From positions 581,755-645,754 of the forward strand of contig NZ_JALAZE010000002.1 in NCBI RefSeq assembly GCF_022809095.1: 64,000 bases of DNA. Reading direction: 5' to 3'. Below, in pieces: positions 38,174 to 48,197 of the stretch. The stretch is from Bacillus kexueae. Its GTDB lineage: Bacteria; Bacillota; Bacilli; Bacillales; Aeribacillaceae. Every line of letters begins with the position of its first letter. Positions within the stretch are counted from its first letter, which is position 1. The position numbers were made by a program, and so were the translations under genes. Under the pieces are notes generated by a model. That model saw only the letters and a list, made by a program, of their open reading frames with translations. It was not told the DNA's origin and did no database searches.

Positions 38174-39430
38174 ATGGTAGCCGAAAGTAATGAGAAAAAC
38201 GACGTGCTAAAATCTACCCAAACGGTGATACATAGAGCATTAGAAAAATTAGGGTATCCCGATGAGGTGTATGAGCTATTAAAAGAACCGATGAGAATGC
38301 TAACAGTAAAAATTCCTGTTCGCATGGATGACGGTTCTGTCAAAATTTTCACTGGCTACCGGGCACAGCATAACGATTCTGTTGGACCAACAAAGGGAGG
38401 AATACGATTCCATCCAAGTGTAACAGAAAAGGAAGTTAAAGCGCTTTCTATTTGGATGAGTCTTAAATGTGGAATCGTTGATTTGCCATACGGTGGGGGA
38501 AAAGGCGGAATTGTTTGTGATCCGCGTGACATGTCATTTAGAGAATTAGAAAGGTTAAGTCGGGGGTATGTAAGAGCAATCAGCCAAATTGTAGGTCCTA
38601 CTAAGGACATTCCGGCACCAGATGTATTCACCAATTCACAAATTATGGCGTGGATGATGGATGAATACAGCCGCATTGATGAATTTAATTCACCAGGGTT
38701 CATCACGGGTAAGCCGCTCGTTCTTGGAGGTTCTCACGGACGTGAATCTGCAACGGCAAAAGGTGTAACGATTTGTATTCGTGAAGCAGCACGCAAAAAA
38801 GGCATTGACCTTGAAGGTGCTCGTGTTGTCGTTCAAGGATTCGGAAATGCTGGGAGCTATTTAGCGAAGTTCATGCATGATGCGGGCGCAAAAGTAATTG
38901 GGATTTCGGATGCTTATGGTGCCTTACATGATCCAAACGGGCTTGATATTGATTATTTATTAGATCGTCGTGACAGCTTTGGAACAGTAACCAAGTTGTT
39001 TAAAGATACAATTTCCAATAAAGAATTGTTAGAACTGGATTGCGACATTTTAGTGCCTGCTGCAATTGAAAATCAAATTACAGAAGAAAATGCACATAAC
39101 ATTCAGGCTAGCATTGTTGTCGAAGCAGCAAATGGACCAACTACTTTAGAAGCGACACAAATTTTAACTGATCGAGGCATTCTTCTCGTTCCAGATGTTT
39201 TAGCAAGTGCAGGAGGAGTAACTGTTTCGTATTTTGAATGGGTACAGAACAACCAAGGGTACTATTGGACGGAAGAAGAAGTAGAAGAAAAATTAGAAAA
39301 AGTAATGGTAAAAGCCTTTAATAATGTTTACGAAACATCCAACAATCGCAGAGTCGATATGCGCCTTGCTGCGTATATGGTTGGCGTTCGTAAAATGGCA
39401 GAAGCATCTCGTTTTAGAGGCTGGATTTAA
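38174..39430 (+). CDS. gudB: NAD-dependent glutamate dehydrogenase
   Basis: 418 residues, oxidatively deaminating glutamate to 2-oxoglutarate. Substrate site VGPTKGGIRFHP and GGGKGGIVCDPR with the catalytic lysines, and Rossmann GFGNAGSY are intact; there is no sign of the short duplication that inactivates gudB in strain 168. ATG 38174 follows AGGAGG; a start at 38147 precedes the site. GudB rather than RocG is inferred from the neighbouring ypdA. Confidence 0.94.
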   Translation: MVAESNEKNDVLKSTQTVIHRALEKLGYPDEVYELLKEPMRMLTVKIPVRMDDGSVKIFTGYRAQHNDSVGPTKGGIRFHPSVTEKEVKALSIWMSLKCGIVDLPYGGGKGGIVCDPRDMSFRELERLSRGYVRAISQIVGPTKDIPAPDVFTNSQIMAWMMDEYSRIDEFNSPGFITGKPLVLGGSHGRESATAKGVTICIREAARKKGIDLEGARVVVQGFGNAGSYLAKFMHDAGAKVIGISDAYGALHDPNGLDIDYLLDRRDSFGTVTKLFKDTISNKELLELDCDILVPAAIENQITEENAHNIQASIVVEAANGPTTLEATQILTDRGILLVPDVLASAGGVTVSYFEWVQNNQGYYWTEEEVEEKLEKVMVKAFNNVYETSNNRRVDMRLAAYMVGVRKMAEASRFRGWI

Positions 39431-39446
39431 TATTTGCAAGGACTTA

Positions 39447-39479
39447 AAAAATCTCCTATCATTAGATAGGAGATTTTTG
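39447..39479 (+). terminator. Terminator of gudB
   Basis: AAAAATCTCCTATC pairs with GATAGGAGATTTTT around ATTA. Confidence 0.93.
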
Positions 39480-39585
39480 TTTGTCAAGGGATAATTTTTA
39501 CGTATGTCCTATTGGGGATTAAGAGGAGTGCTAAGCCCTTAATATATGTTTACTCAGGACTTTTGGCTAGATAGGAGTGTAATAG

Positions 39586-40557
39586 ATGATGAGGTGTGAA
39601 GAAGTCATTATTGTTGGAGGAGGGCCATGTGGGCTTTCAGCAGCCATTGAGTTACAAGCAATTGGCATAAACCCCCTTGTTATAGAAAAAGGAAACATTG
39701 TCAATGCCATTTATCATTATCCAACGCATCAAACATTTTTTAGTTCGAGTGAAAAGTTAGAGATTGGTGGTGTACCTTTTATTACGGAAAATCGAAAGCC
39801 TGTACGTAATCAAGCACTATCGTATTACAGAGAGGTGGTAAGACGCAAACAATTACGTATTCATGCTTTTGAGAAAGTAACCCTAGTTGAAAAACAGCAA
39901 AATGGACAGTTTTTCGTGCAAACATCAAAAGGGCAGTATGAAGCAAAATATGTGATCATTGCAACAGGGTATTATGATAATCCAAATTATATGGATGTCC
40001 CAGGCGAAGATTTACCGAAAGTCTCTCATTATTTTAAAGAAGCCCATCCCTACTTCGATAAAAAAGTAGCGGTTATAGGTGGGAAAAATTCAAGTGTGGA
40101 TGCCACTTTAGAATTGGTGAAAGCTGGAGCTCACGTCACTGTGTTATATCGTGGTACAGCTTATTCACCAAGCATTAAACCTTGGATTTTACCCGAATTT
40201 GATTCATTAGTACAAAAAGGGATTATAAACATGGAGTTTGAAGCACATGTGAAAGAAATAACAGAAACGACCCTCACATACGAAGTAGCAGGAGGCACAA
40301 TGAAGACAATTGAGAACGATTTTGTCTTTGCCATGACTGGCTATCATCCCGACCATGATTTTCTACAGAAAATGGGCGTTCAAATTGATGAAGAGACTGG
40401 CCGACCATCCTTTTCTGAAGAAACAATGGAAACCAATGTACAAGGGATATTTATTGCGGGAGTTATTGCTGCAGGAAATAATGCCAATGAGATTTTTATT
40501 GAAAATGGACGATTTCATGGAGGGTTGATTGCAAAAGCAATAGAAGCGCGACGATAA
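39586..40557 (+). CDS. ypdA: Bacillithiol disulfide reductase YpdA
   Basis: 323-residue FAD/NADPH oxidoreductase that reduces bacillithiol disulfide. FAD-binding VGGGPCGLSAA carries the conserved YpdA cysteine; the second nucleotide motif VIGGKNSSVDA and IFIAGVIAAGNNA follow. AGGAG at 39573-39577 favours the first of two adjacent ATG codons. Monocistronic between terminators, after gudB as in B. subtilis. Confidence 0.93.
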   Translation: MMRCEEVIIVGGGPCGLSAAIELQAIGINPLVIEKGNIVNAIYHYPTHQTFFSSSEKLEIGGVPFITENRKPVRNQALSYYREVVRRKQLRIHAFEKVTLVEKQQNGQFFVQTSKGQYEAKYVIIATGYYDNPNYMDVPGEDLPKVSHYFKEAHPYFDKKVAVIGGKNSSVDATLELVKAGAHVTVLYRGTAYSPSIKPWILPEFDSLVQKGIINMEFEAHVKEITETTLTYEVAGGTMKTIENDFVFAMTGYHPDHDFLQKMGVQIDEETGRPSFSEETMETNVQGIFIAGVIAAGNNANEIFIENGRFHGGLIAKAIEARR

Positions 40558-40563
40558 AATCTT

Positions 40564-40610
40564 TTAGCCTGGTATAACAAGCCGACCATCCTATGTTATG
40601 ACCAGGCTAA
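40564..40610 (+). terminator. Terminator-like hairpin after ypdA
   Basis: TTAGCCTGGT-ATAACA pairs with TGTTAT-G-ACCAGGCTAA (16 bp, one bulge); only CTTTC follows, so termination strength is uncertain. Confidence 0.7.
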
Positions 40611-40697
40611 CTTTCATTACATGCCTTTTTGGAAATCTTGTCCATTTATCTTAAAAAAATCGATAACGGTAGAGACAAAGTTTCTTTCTTTTTTATT

Positions 40698-40874
40698 GTT
40701 ACAGAAAGTTTAAGTTCAATAAAGTGCTAAAGTATTCTCTTTACAGTTTTTTTTTGGTGTCTAGCTCCAAGCGCCATCAGATCGGGTCGCTTCGGCCCTG
40801 CTGTGGCGACGGAAGGCTCCTCGCAGGTCCTCCAGCGCCCTTCGCCTAAGGACTTGCGCTTTGCGTTTTTTCTT
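40698..40874 (+). repeat. Structured intergenic repeat, family 1, copy C
   Basis: Longest copy of the family also at 12125, 14738 and 50455, including GCTAAAGTATTCTCTTTACAG, GTGTCTAGCTCCAAGCGCC, GGGTCGCTTCGGCCCTGCTG and CGCAGGTCCTCCAGCGCCC. Both hairpins can form. It fills most of the 400-base gap between ypdA and the converging ansA; nothing else was recognised there apart from the ypdA hairpin. Confidence 0.88.
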
Positions 40875-40957
40875 ATTTCCTCCCCATTCTCCTAGAACGT
40901 TGAGATTTACTTTCTGGACACCTTTTCCTCTTCATGCTCTGCAGTTCGAACCAATCT

Positions 40958-41923
40958 TTATGAAAACATTCGTTCCATTTGTTCAAACGTGTAATTCGCT
41001 TCTAAAAGAATTTGAAGTTTAATTCTTGCTTTTTGTCCATTTAATCCATTACTCAAGATTACTCCCATTGATTTCAAATGCCTACCTCCACCTTCATACG
41101 CGTATACGTCTTGAACAATTCCGTTAAAACATCTAGACACTATAACAACAGGAATCTTTCGTTTTATCAAGGCTTCGATGGATGGAATGACAATTGGTGG
41201 AAGATTCCCTTGACCCAATGCTTCAATAACGAAACCATCCACAGGTAAAGAAGAAATAGCAGAGAATAAGTCAACATCCATTCCAGCATAGGCTTTCAAT
41301 AAGATGACTTTTTTTGTAATACCTATTATTTTATAACTTTCTTGATTCAATGGTTTATGATGAATCGAGATTGATCTTTTATTGACAATTCCAATAGGTC
41401 CATATTGAGGGCTTTGAAATGTAGCGATATTACTCGTATGTGTTTTCGTAACGTTTTTTGCCGTATGAATTTCATCATTCATGACAACAAGCACCCCTAG
41501 AGAGGAAGCTTCAGGAGCGCAAGCCACTTTAATTGACGATAACAAGTTATAAAGACCGTCGGAACCAATTTCATTGCTTGATCTCATGGCACCAGTTATG
41601 ACTATCGGAATTTGAGAATTGAGAGTTAAGTCAAGAAAATAGGCAGTTTCCTCTAATGTATCGGTACCGTGTGTGACAACAATTCCATCAAATATTTCTT
41701 CTGAAATAGCATGTTCGATTACTATCCTTAATTGGAGCATCTCTTTAAGTGTGATATGAGGAGAAGGTAAATGAAAAAGTTGTTTTACTTTAATGGATAC
41801 ATTTTCTAATGGGAGATGTTCAGTAGATAGCGGATGTGTTTTTCCTGGTTTAACCTCCCCAGATGTTGAATCTTCTTGCATGGAAATGGTGCCTCCCGTA
41901 TGAATGACTAATATATTTTTCAT
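40958..41923 (-). CDS. ansA: L-asparaginase (type I)
   Basis: 321 residues, hydrolysing asparagine to aspartate and ammonia. N-terminal HTGGTISM holds the nucleophilic threonine; the second catalytic set is in VVTHGTDTLEETAYF. Length and lack of signal peptide indicate the cytoplasmic type. RBS GAAGGAGGT on the minus strand. No aspartase gene (ansB) follows, so it appears monocistronic. Confidence 0.93.
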   Translation of the reverse strand: MKNILVIHTGGTISMQEDSTSGEVKPGKTHPLSTEHLPLENVSIKVKQLFHLPSPHITLKEMLQLRIVIEHAISEEIFDGIVVTHGTDTLEETAYFLDLTLNSQIPIVITGAMRSSNEIGSDGLYNLLSSIKVACAPEASSLGVLVVMNDEIHTAKNVTKTHTSNIATFQSPQYGPIGIVNKRSISIHHKPLNQESYKIIGITKKVILLKAYAGMDVDLFSAISSLPVDGFVIEALGQGNLPPIVIPSIEALIKRKIPVVIVSRCFNGIVQDVYAYEGGGRHLKSMGVILSNGLNGQKARIKLQILLEANYTFEQMERMFS

Positions 41924-42056
41924 AATACCTCCTTCAAGTTGTTGGATATGGGAATTTATTGTTATGAAACCAACACTCTTTGTTGAATATTGATTTTCAT
42001 TTTTTCATTCTCGTGTTACCATTTAAACGAGATTATATTAGAAATGAGGCACGTGA

Positions 42057-42725
42057 ATGTTCGGAATCATTTCGGCTGGAATTGCTCCTGGACTAGCCAT
42101 CCTTTCATACTTCTACTTGAAAGACCAATATGAAATGGAACCACTTACAATGGTATTTCGATCATTTATTTTCGGTGCCCTATTAGTGTTTCCTATTATG
42201 TTTATTCAATATGTAATGGAAGTGGAAGGTCTGTTTCATTCCCCGGTTTTACAAGCATTTGTTGCTTCGGGTCTTTTAGAAGAGTTCTTTAAGTGGTTTA
42301 TTTTTTATGTAACTATTTATTCTCATTTTCATTTTGATGAACACTATGATGGAATTGTATACGGAGTTTCCGTATCCCTTGGTTTTGCGACACTTGAAAA
42401 TATTTTGTATTTAATTGCCAATGGTGTAGAATTTGCATTAGGGAGGGCGTTATTGCCGGTTTCGAGTCATGCTTTATTTGGTGTATTAATGGGCTATTAC
42501 TTCGGAAAAGGAAAATTTTCACCCTCTCAGCGTTTAAAATGGCTCTCATTTTCATTATTTATTCCTTTTTTATTACATGGTTTATATGATTTCATTATCT
42601 TAACGAATGAGGATTGGAAATTTTGGGTCACCCCATTTATGATATTTCTGTGGGCTTTTGGTCTTCATAAAGCGAAAAAAGCTCGCATTATGAACAGACA
42701 AAGCTTTGAAACATTTTCAGGCTAA
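42057..42725 (+). CDS. prsW: Membrane protease PrsW
   Basis: 222-residue polytopic metalloprotease that makes site-1 cuts in the anti-sigma factor RsiW in B. subtilis. Motifs: [10 protein letters not shown] (EExxK), [14 protein letters not shown] and [14 protein letters not shown], the glutamates and histidines of the glutamic-protease-like active site. RBS ATGAGGCA. Divergent from ansA, single gene with a strong terminator. Confidence 0.94.
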   Translation: MFGIISAGIAPGLAILSYFYLKDQYEMEPLTMVFRSFIFGALLVFPIMFIQYVMEVEGLFHSPVLQAFVASGLLEEFFKWFIFYVTIYSHFHFDEHYDGIVYGVSVSLGFATLENILYLIANGVEFALGRALLPVSSHALFGVLMGYYFGKGKFSPSQRLKWLSFSLFIPFLLHGLYDFIILTNEDWKFWVTPFMIFLWAFGLHKAKKARIMNRQSFETFSG

Positions 42726-42730
42726 CAAAC

Positions 42731-42772
42731 AAAAAAGATGTTTTGGAAAGAAATCCAAAACATCTTTTTTAT
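42731..42772 (+). terminator. Terminator of prsW
   Basis: Perfect 17-bp stem AAAAAAGATGTTTTGGA / TCCAAAACATCTTTTTT, loop AAGAAA. Confidence 0.94.
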
Positions 42773-42805
42773 TTTGAGAAGAAGTTATTTTTAAATTTCT
42801 TTTCT

Positions 42806-42991
42806 AAGGCTGTTTTCGTATAAATTGTTACTTTTTCAGACATCTTTAAAATGAATTTTGGACAATGCGCTAATTCCACTTGCTTTCCTCAACATCCCTC
42901 GAGTCAGGTCGCTCAATTACAATGGGAAAAACGATTTTCAACAATATATTTTATACACACTAAAAGCAACAACCCTTTAGAAAAGAGCCTT
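42806..42991 (-). repeat. MITE-like element, family 2, copy 2 (complete)
   Basis: 186 bp bounded by imperfect terminal inverted repeats of ~30 bp: AAGGCTGTTTTCG...TTGTTACTTTT at the left and the complement of AAGGCTCTTTTCT...TTGTTGCTTTT at the right. The interior on the minus strand matches copy 1 at 37669 and the start of copy 3 at 58639 (ATTGTTGAAAATCGTTTTT, GAGCGACCTGACTCGAGGG, GAGGAAAGCAAGTG). Occupies most of the 462-base gap before sleB; no clear SigG promoter for sleB was identified in the remainder. Confidence 0.75.
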
Positions 42992-43187
42992 TTTAAAAAA
43001 ACAATTGATCACAATTTTCCTTCTGCTCATAATGGGATGCATTCAAATTTATTCCATGAATAATCGATTCACGAATCACTTTACGCACTTTTTAATGAGG
43101 ACCAACATTTTCCATACAACTTTCTACTGTATAAAATACCAAACTCTACAAAAAATACGAATAACGAAGAATCAGTTAGGGGGCAAC

Positions 43188-44213
43188 ATGATGAATAGTT
43201 CGCGTAAATTCCTGTTTGTTTTGATCCTTTTTTTTGCGATAAGTTCCGCAATATCAGGATCCATATTTACTAATCCTGTTCAAGCTTTCTCAAATCAAGT
43301 GATTCAAAGGGGAGCAGTAGGAGATGATGTAATTGAATTGCAGGCAAGGCTTCAATACAACGGTTATTACCATGGGAGAATAGATGGTGTATTTGGGTGG
43401 GGAACCTATTGGTCTGTTCGCAACTTTCAACATGATTTTGGGTTAAAAGAAGTAGACGGTTTAGTAGGGGAAGAGACTAAAAATATGCTAGCTAGAGCGA
43501 CAAAGTACTATAGAGACTTTGTTATTAACAATTTGAAAGAAGGAAAGGATTTTACTCATTATGGAGGCGTCCCATTAGATATTCAATCGGGTCCTTCTGA
43601 AGAAATGAAAGCCAAATTTAAAAAAGAAGCAGAAGCGAAAAGAGGAGCTCCTCCGAACCAAGCAAAATCGCCTCAGACAAAACAAAATGCACAAAATCAG
43701 AATCAACAGAATAATCAACAACCAAATGAATCGAATGAAAATGCACAAAACCAAGAACAAGAAGCAAAACAGGAACAATCGAAACAAGAACAACCAAAGC
43801 AAGAAGAAGTAACAGAAGAAAAAGCACAACCATCAGCAGTGAATATGCCGAGTGGTTTCTCACAAAACGACTTACAGTTAATGGCCAATGCTGTGTATGG
43901 TGAGGCCAGAGGAGAGCCTTATATTGGTCAGGTGGCTGTCGCTGCGGTCATTTTAAATCGTGTTGAGAGTCCTTCATTTCCGAACACTGCTTCCGGCGTT
44001 ATCTTTGAGCCAGGTGCTTTTACAGCTGTAAGCGATGGTCAAATTTGGCTCACACCGAATGAAACAGCCAAGAAGGCTGTGTTAGATGCAATGAATGGGT
44101 GGGACCCAACAGAAAATGCTCTTTATTATTTCAATCCGAATACGGCAACAAGTGCTTGGATATGGTCACGACCACAAATTAAGCAAATCGGGAAACACAT
44201 ATTCTGTGAATAG
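43188..44213 (+). CDS. sleB: Spore cortex-lytic enzyme SleB
   Basis: 341 residues: signal peptide (1-~33, NPVQA), peptidoglycan-binding domain (~38-105, RGAVGDDVIELQARLQYNGY), a Gln/Asn/Glu/Lys-rich linker (~145-215), and a C-terminal hydrolase_2 catalytic domain (LQLMANAVYGEARGEPYIGQ). It is a lytic transglycosylase degrading cortex on germination. The linker makes it longer than B. subtilis SleB (~305). RBS TTAGGGGGC; ypeB follows. Confidence 0.94.
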   Translation: MMNSSRKFLFVLILFFAISSAISGSIFTNPVQAFSNQVIQRGAVGDDVIELQARLQYNGYYHGRIDGVFGWGTYWSVRNFQHDFGLKEVDGLVGEETKNMLARATKYYRDFVINNLKEGKDFTHYGGVPLDIQSGPSEEMKAKFKKEAEAKRGAPPNQAKSPQTKQNAQNQNQQNNQQPNESNENAQNQEQEAKQEQSKQEQPKQEEVTEEKAQPSAVNMPSGFSQNDLQLMANAVYGEARGEPYIGQVAVAAVILNRVESPSFPNTASGVIFEPGAFTAVSDGQIWLTPNETAKKAVLDAMNGWDPTENALYYFNPNTATSAWIWSRPQIKQIGKHIFCE

Positions 44214-44228
44214 AAAGGTGGTAAAGTG

Positions 44229-45572
44229 ATGTTTAGAGGATTATTAATTGCGGTATTAACAGTTGCATTAGTCGGAACCGGCTACTGGGGGTATAAAGAG
44301 CATCAAGAGAAAAATGCAGTATTGATTCAAGCAGAAAACAATTACCAGCGTGCCTTTCACGATTTGACATACCAAATGGACCAATTACATGACAAAATTG
44401 GTGCTACTCTAGCGATGAACTCTCGTACTTCCTTATCACCTGCATTAGCTGAAGTTTGGAGAATTACTTCCGAAGCGCATAGCGATGTCGGACAATTGCC
44501 ACTAACGCTTCTTCCGTTTAATAAAACTGAGGAATTTTTATCAAATATAGGTACATTTAGTTATCGAACAGCTGTAAGGGATCTATCAACGTCCCCGCTA
44601 ACAGATGAAGAATATAAAACACTGCAATCGTTATATAAAGAAAGTACATTAATTCAGAATGAACTACGTAAGGTACAGCATTTAGTGTTGGAGAACAATT
44701 TGCGTTGGATGGATGTTGAGTTAGCTCTCGCCTCTGGACAAAAGCAAATGGATAATACGATTATAGACGGACTTCAAACAGTCGAAAAAAATGTGGAGGC
44801 CTATTCAGAATCAAATTTTGGACCAACGATGACTTCCATGCAAAAATCGAAATCTTCTTTTGACCATCTACAAGGAAAAGAGATTTCGAAAGAAGAAGCG
44901 GAAAAGATTGCAAAGTCATTTGCGCCGAACAATGTAACGAGAATGGATATAACGGAAAATGGATCGGATTCATCGTTCGGATTTTTCAGTGTAACAATGC
45001 ATGATAAAGAGAATAAGCATGATTTGTATATGGATATTACGAAAAAAGGCGGATTTCCAATTTATTTACTTCATAATCGAGACATAAAGGATCAAAATAT
45101 TAGTTTAAATGAGGCGTCTAATCAAGCGCTAAAGTTTCTACAAAAACAAGGGTTTCAGGATTTAGAGTTATTCGAAAGTGCTCAGTACGATAATATCGGT
45201 GTCTTTACATTTGTGTCTGTACAAGATGGTATTCGTCTCTATCCGAACTCAATTCGGATGAAGGTCGCTCTTGATAATGGAGAAGTAATTGGTTATTCAG
45301 GCAGAGACTATCTTGTTGCCAATAAAAAAAGAGAACTGCCGAAGCCTTCTATCTCAAAAGAGAAAGCTCTAGCTGAAATTAACCAAAATGTACAAATTCA
45401 AGATCAAGGGCTAGCAGTCATCACAAATGATCTTGGGAATGAAGTACTATGCTATGAGTTTCTCGGAACAATTAATGATGATACGTATAGGATTTTTATC
45501 AATGCGGAAGACGCGACAGAAGAAAAGGTAGAAAAATTAAAAAATGCTGAGCCGATTTATAATGATGTGTAA
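44229..45572 (+). CDS. ypeB: Germination protein YpeB
   Basis: 447 residues, needed for SleB localisation and stability in spores. An N-terminal uncleaved signal anchor (LLIAVLTVALVGTGYWGY) is followed by a helical N domain (RAFHDLTYQMDQLHDKIGAT) and three PepSY repeats at the C-terminus. ATG 44229 is 7 bases after AAAGGTGG; the GTG at 44226 is less well spaced. Operon with sleB, gap 15 bases. Confidence 0.95.
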   Translation: MFRGLLIAVLTVALVGTGYWGYKEHQEKNAVLIQAENNYQRAFHDLTYQMDQLHDKIGATLAMNSRTSLSPALAEVWRITSEAHSDVGQLPLTLLPFNKTEEFLSNIGTFSYRTAVRDLSTSPLTDEEYKTLQSLYKESTLIQNELRKVQHLVLENNLRWMDVELALASGQKQMDNTIIDGLQTVEKNVEAYSESNFGPTMTSMQKSKSSFDHLQGKEISKEEAEKIAKSFAPNNVTRMDITENGSDSSFGFFSVTMHDKENKHDLYMDITKKGGFPIYLLHNRDIKDQNISLNEASNQALKFLQKQGFQDLELFESAQYDNIGVFTFVSVQDGIRLYPNSIRMKVALDNGEVIGYSGRDYLVANKKRELPKPSISKEKALAEINQNVQIQDQGLAVITNDLGNEVLCYEFLGTINDDTYRIFINAEDATEEKVEKLKNAEPIYNDV

Positions 45573-45663
45573 GATGAGAAAAAAGCAAGAAATTGCAAAT
45601 AAGCTTTTGTTTGTTTAATAATCGAAACACGTAGATAACATGAAGAATATGAGAAACAATCTG

Positions 45664-45696
45664 AAAGGAAAAGCGAATCGTGCTTTTCCTTTTTTA
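45664..45696 (+). terminator. Terminator of sleB-ypeB
   Basis: AAAGGAAAAGC pairs with GCTTTTCCTTT around GAATCGT, followed by TTTT. Confidence 0.92.
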
Positions 45697-45753
45697 CATT
45701 CCATGATTAAATAGAAATAGGTACAAATTAGGATATTGAAAGTGTGGTTAACG

Positions 45754-46410
45754 ATGTTGAAAATTGGGAGCGCACTAACGTTAGAAGTGTTGTCAGGTAA
45801 AAAAGAAATTTTACGGTGTAAACTTCATGACAAAGTAAATGGAGGGTTGTTAGTCGACTATCCGACAAGTGAGGATTCAGGACGTACCGTTTTTTTGCAG
45901 AATGGGACTGAACTGCTTGTTACATTTATAACTGAACAAGATGAAGTATACCGTTTTAAAACGGTTGTAAAAGGTAAAAGAAAAAACAACATACCAATGG
46001 TCGTTTTAGAAGAACCAAAACAAGAAAACATAACAAAAATTCAGCGAAGGCAATTTGTTCGCATTGATACGAGTAACGATATCGCGATTCACTCTCTTCA
46101 AGGTGAGTTCGATGCATTTGCTACGGTAACAGAAAATGTAAGTGGAGGAGGAGCAGCAATCGTTGTTCCAAATCATGTTCAAATCGTTCCTGGTCTTGAA
46201 GTGATGATCTGGCTTTCTCTCCCGTATCAAGATGGGTCTATTGAACATTTAAATCTTAATGCCGAGATTGTCCGAGTTGAGGAGCAGAAGAATAATAAAA
46301 AAATTGCTTCCTTAAAATTTGATAAGTTAGATGATATGAACCAACAAAAATTGATGCGATTCTGCTTTGAAGCTCAAATCCAACAAAAAAAGCAAGGGTT
46401 AATTGAATAG
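45754..46410 (+). CDS. ypfA: Flagellar brake / c-di-GMP receptor, YcgR-PilZ type (YpfA, MotI)
   Basis: 218 residues: N-terminal YcgR-like beta domain (~1-95) and C-terminal PilZ domain (~98-215) with the c-di-GMP binding QRRQFVR and NVSGGGA motifs. B. subtilis YpfA (DgrA/MotI) slows the flagellar stator when bound to c-di-GMP. The RBS is poor; ATG 45754 (MLKIG) agrees with the family, while TTG 45736 is an in-frame alternative. Confidence 0.88.
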   Translation: MLKIGSALTLEVLSGKKEILRCKLHDKVNGGLLVDYPTSEDSGRTVFLQNGTELLVTFITEQDEVYRFKTVVKGKRKNNIPMVVLEEPKQENITKIQRRQFVRIDTSNDIAIHSLQGEFDAFATVTENVSGGGAAIVVPNHVQIVPGLEVMIWLSLPYQDGSIEHLNLNAEIVRVEEQKNNKKIASLKFDKLDDMNQQKLMRFCFEAQIQQKKQGLIE

Positions 46411-46461
46411 TGACGTATATTTTCCAACATAATAAGAAGTAAAAACGATTGGAAGATATAC

Positions 46462-46653
46462 ATGAAACGGTTTGAAAACATTTTAATGAAAATAGTGATT
46501 GCCCATATTGTCTTGTTATTTATCGGTCAACTATTCTTGCAGCATTCAGAAATGCGACCATATTTATCAAAAGTGGTACAATCAGAAGGTGTAGGGAAGA
46601 TGTCAATTGATGAGTGGATTGAAACAATCACCAATCCGACCTTTGAGGAATGA
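46462..46653 (+). CDS. ypfB: Small membrane protein YpfB (DUF5359)
   Basis: 63 residues with one TM helix (ILMKIVIAHIVLLFIGQLFL) and a short extracellular tail including YLSKVVQSEGVGKMS. Resembles B. subtilis YpfB in sequence, size and position between ypfA and cmk. Function unknown. Confidence 0.8.
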   Translation: MKRFENILMKIVIAHIVLLFIGQLFLQHSEMRPYLSKVVQSEGVGKMSIDEWIETITNPTFEE

Positions 46654-46780
46654 TTTGAACATTTAAACATTCTACCTTTTTATTGCCTTTCATAGGTAAA
46701 CATATTAATATAGTCGATGCATGTGACAGTCCTAGCCTTTTGTCAAAGAGAGAGAACAGCTGTTTTAATGAGGAGGAACT

Positions 46781-47464
46781 ATGGAACGAAAAATTTCTGT
46801 AGCTATTGATGGACCTGCTGCTGCTGGAAAAAGTACAGTAGCGAAGATCGTAGCGAAAAATAAGTCTTATGTATATATCGATACGGGCGCGATGTATCGT
46901 GCATTGACGTATATGTCGCTAAAAAAACAAATAGATATTGAAAATGAGAATGAAGTAGCAAATATTTTATCGGAGCTATCAATTGAATTGATTCCGACAG
47001 ATAGTGGTCAAAAAGTGATGGTTAATGGCGAAGATGTTACGGAAATAATTCGATCAAATGAAGTAACAAAAAATGTCTCTATCGTTGCTAAGCATGCTTT
47101 AGTAAGGGAAGAAATGGTGAAACGTCAAAGAGACATGGCTCGTGGCGGTGGAGTTGTTATGGATGGACGTGATATTGGGACGCATGTTCTTCCAGATGCT
47201 GAGTTGAAAGTATTTTTAAAAGCCTCTGTCGAAGAGCGAGCAAAAAGACGTCACGAAGAGAATTTACAAAAAGGGTTCCCTTCTGATTTGGAACAATTAA
47301 AGGCCGATATCGCGCTTCGGGATAAATTAGATTCAGAGCGTGAAGTTGCACCATTAAAAAAAGCGGACGATGCAATTGAAATTGATACGACTTCGCTAAC
47401 GATTGACGAGGTCGTAAGCAAAATTGAACAACTTGTGGAAGAAAGGTTCACTGCGTATGAATAA
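46781..47464 (+). CDS. cmk: Cytidylate kinase
   Basis: 227 residues, phosphorylating CMP/dCMP. P-loop [18 protein letters not shown]-binding [11 protein letters not shown], and [18 protein letters not shown] are intact. RBS GAGGAGGAAC. Overlaps plsC by 8 bases, forming cmk-plsC-ypfD as in B. subtilis. Confidence 0.96.
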   Translation: MERKISVAIDGPAAAGKSTVAKIVAKNKSYVYIDTGAMYRALTYMSLKKQIDIENENEVANILSELSIELIPTDSGQKVMVNGEDVTEIIRSNEVTKNVSIVAKHALVREEMVKRQRDMARGGGVVMDGRDIGTHVLPDAELKVFLKASVEERAKRRHEENLQKGFPSDLEQLKADIALRDKLDSEREVAPLKKADDAIEIDTTSLTIDEVVSKIEQLVEERFTAYE

Positions 47465-48044
47465 AGCGTTTTACCAATTTGCTAAATCGGTTGTATATGC
47501 TGTTTTTAAACCGCTTTACCGCTTAGAAATAAAGGGACGTGAACATTTTCCGAAAGATGGTGCTGTCTTATTATGCTCAAATCATATTGATAACTTCGAT
47601 CCACCAACGGTTGGGATAACTTCACCTCGCCCTGTTCATTTTATGGCTAAAGAAGAGTTGTTTCGTGTACCGATAATTAAAAACTTAATTCCAGGTTTAG
47701 GGGCATTCCCTGTGAAGCGTGGATTAGCTGACCGCGACGCTATTCGAAAAGGATTGAAAGTACTAAAAGAAGGCGAAGTTCTAGGACTTTTCCCAGAAGG
47801 AACTCGCAGTAAAACGGGTGAATTAGGAAAAGGATTACAAGGTGCGGGTTTCTTTGCACTAAAATCAAATGCTCATGTCGTCCCTTGTGCCATCATCGGA
47901 CCTTACAAGCCATTTAAAAAAGTGAAAGTCGTATATGGAAAGCCGATTGATTTTACTTCACATCGAGAAGAAAAAATCTCTGCAGAACAAGCGACGGAAA
48001 TCATCATGAACGAAATTCGACTTTTATTAGAAAAACATCAATAA
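47457..48044 (+). CDS. plsC: 1-acyl-sn-glycerol-3-phosphate acyltransferase
   Basis: 195 residues; adds the second acyl chain in phosphatidate synthesis. Motifs: [11 protein letters not shown] (HX4D), VKRG and [11 protein letters not shown], and the C-terminal [11 protein letters not shown] 47457 lies 8 bases after GAAAGG and overlaps the cmk end, so the two are coupled; an in-frame start at 47424 would lie deeper in cmk. Confidence 0.93.
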   Translation: MNKAFYQFAKSVVYAVFKPLYRLEIKGREHFPKDGAVLLCSNHIDNFDPPTVGITSPRPVHFMAKEELFRVPIIKNLIPGLGAFPVKRGLADRDAIRKGLKVLKEGEVLGLFPEGTRSKTGELGKGLQGAGFFALKSNAHVVPCAIIGPYKPFKKVKVVYGKPIDFTSHREEKISAEQATEIIMNEIRLLLEKHQ

Positions 48045-48197
48045 TCATAACGCGTATGACTTGACAAAAGGTGATATTTGTTAGAAGTTATTAAAAAGAG
48101 GTATTTTTCATTCTATTTAGAACAAATAGTTTTAAATAGAATGTTACATAAACTTTTAATGTTGAGTTGTTAGGGCTTGACCAAGGAGGTAAATGGA

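Noticed and set aside
43005..43187. N-terminal extension of sleB
   Set aside because: It would place 61 residues before a clear signal peptide, and the RBS lies at 43177-43184.
42992..43187. SigG promoter for sleB
   Set aside because: CATACAA-like sequence is present near 43119 but no matching -35 at the right distance, so not listed.
43575..43863. Leucine/phenylalanine-rich minus-strand frames opposite sleB
   Set aside because: They are the complement of the Gln/Glu/Lys linker codons, which always reads as hydrophobic on the other strand.
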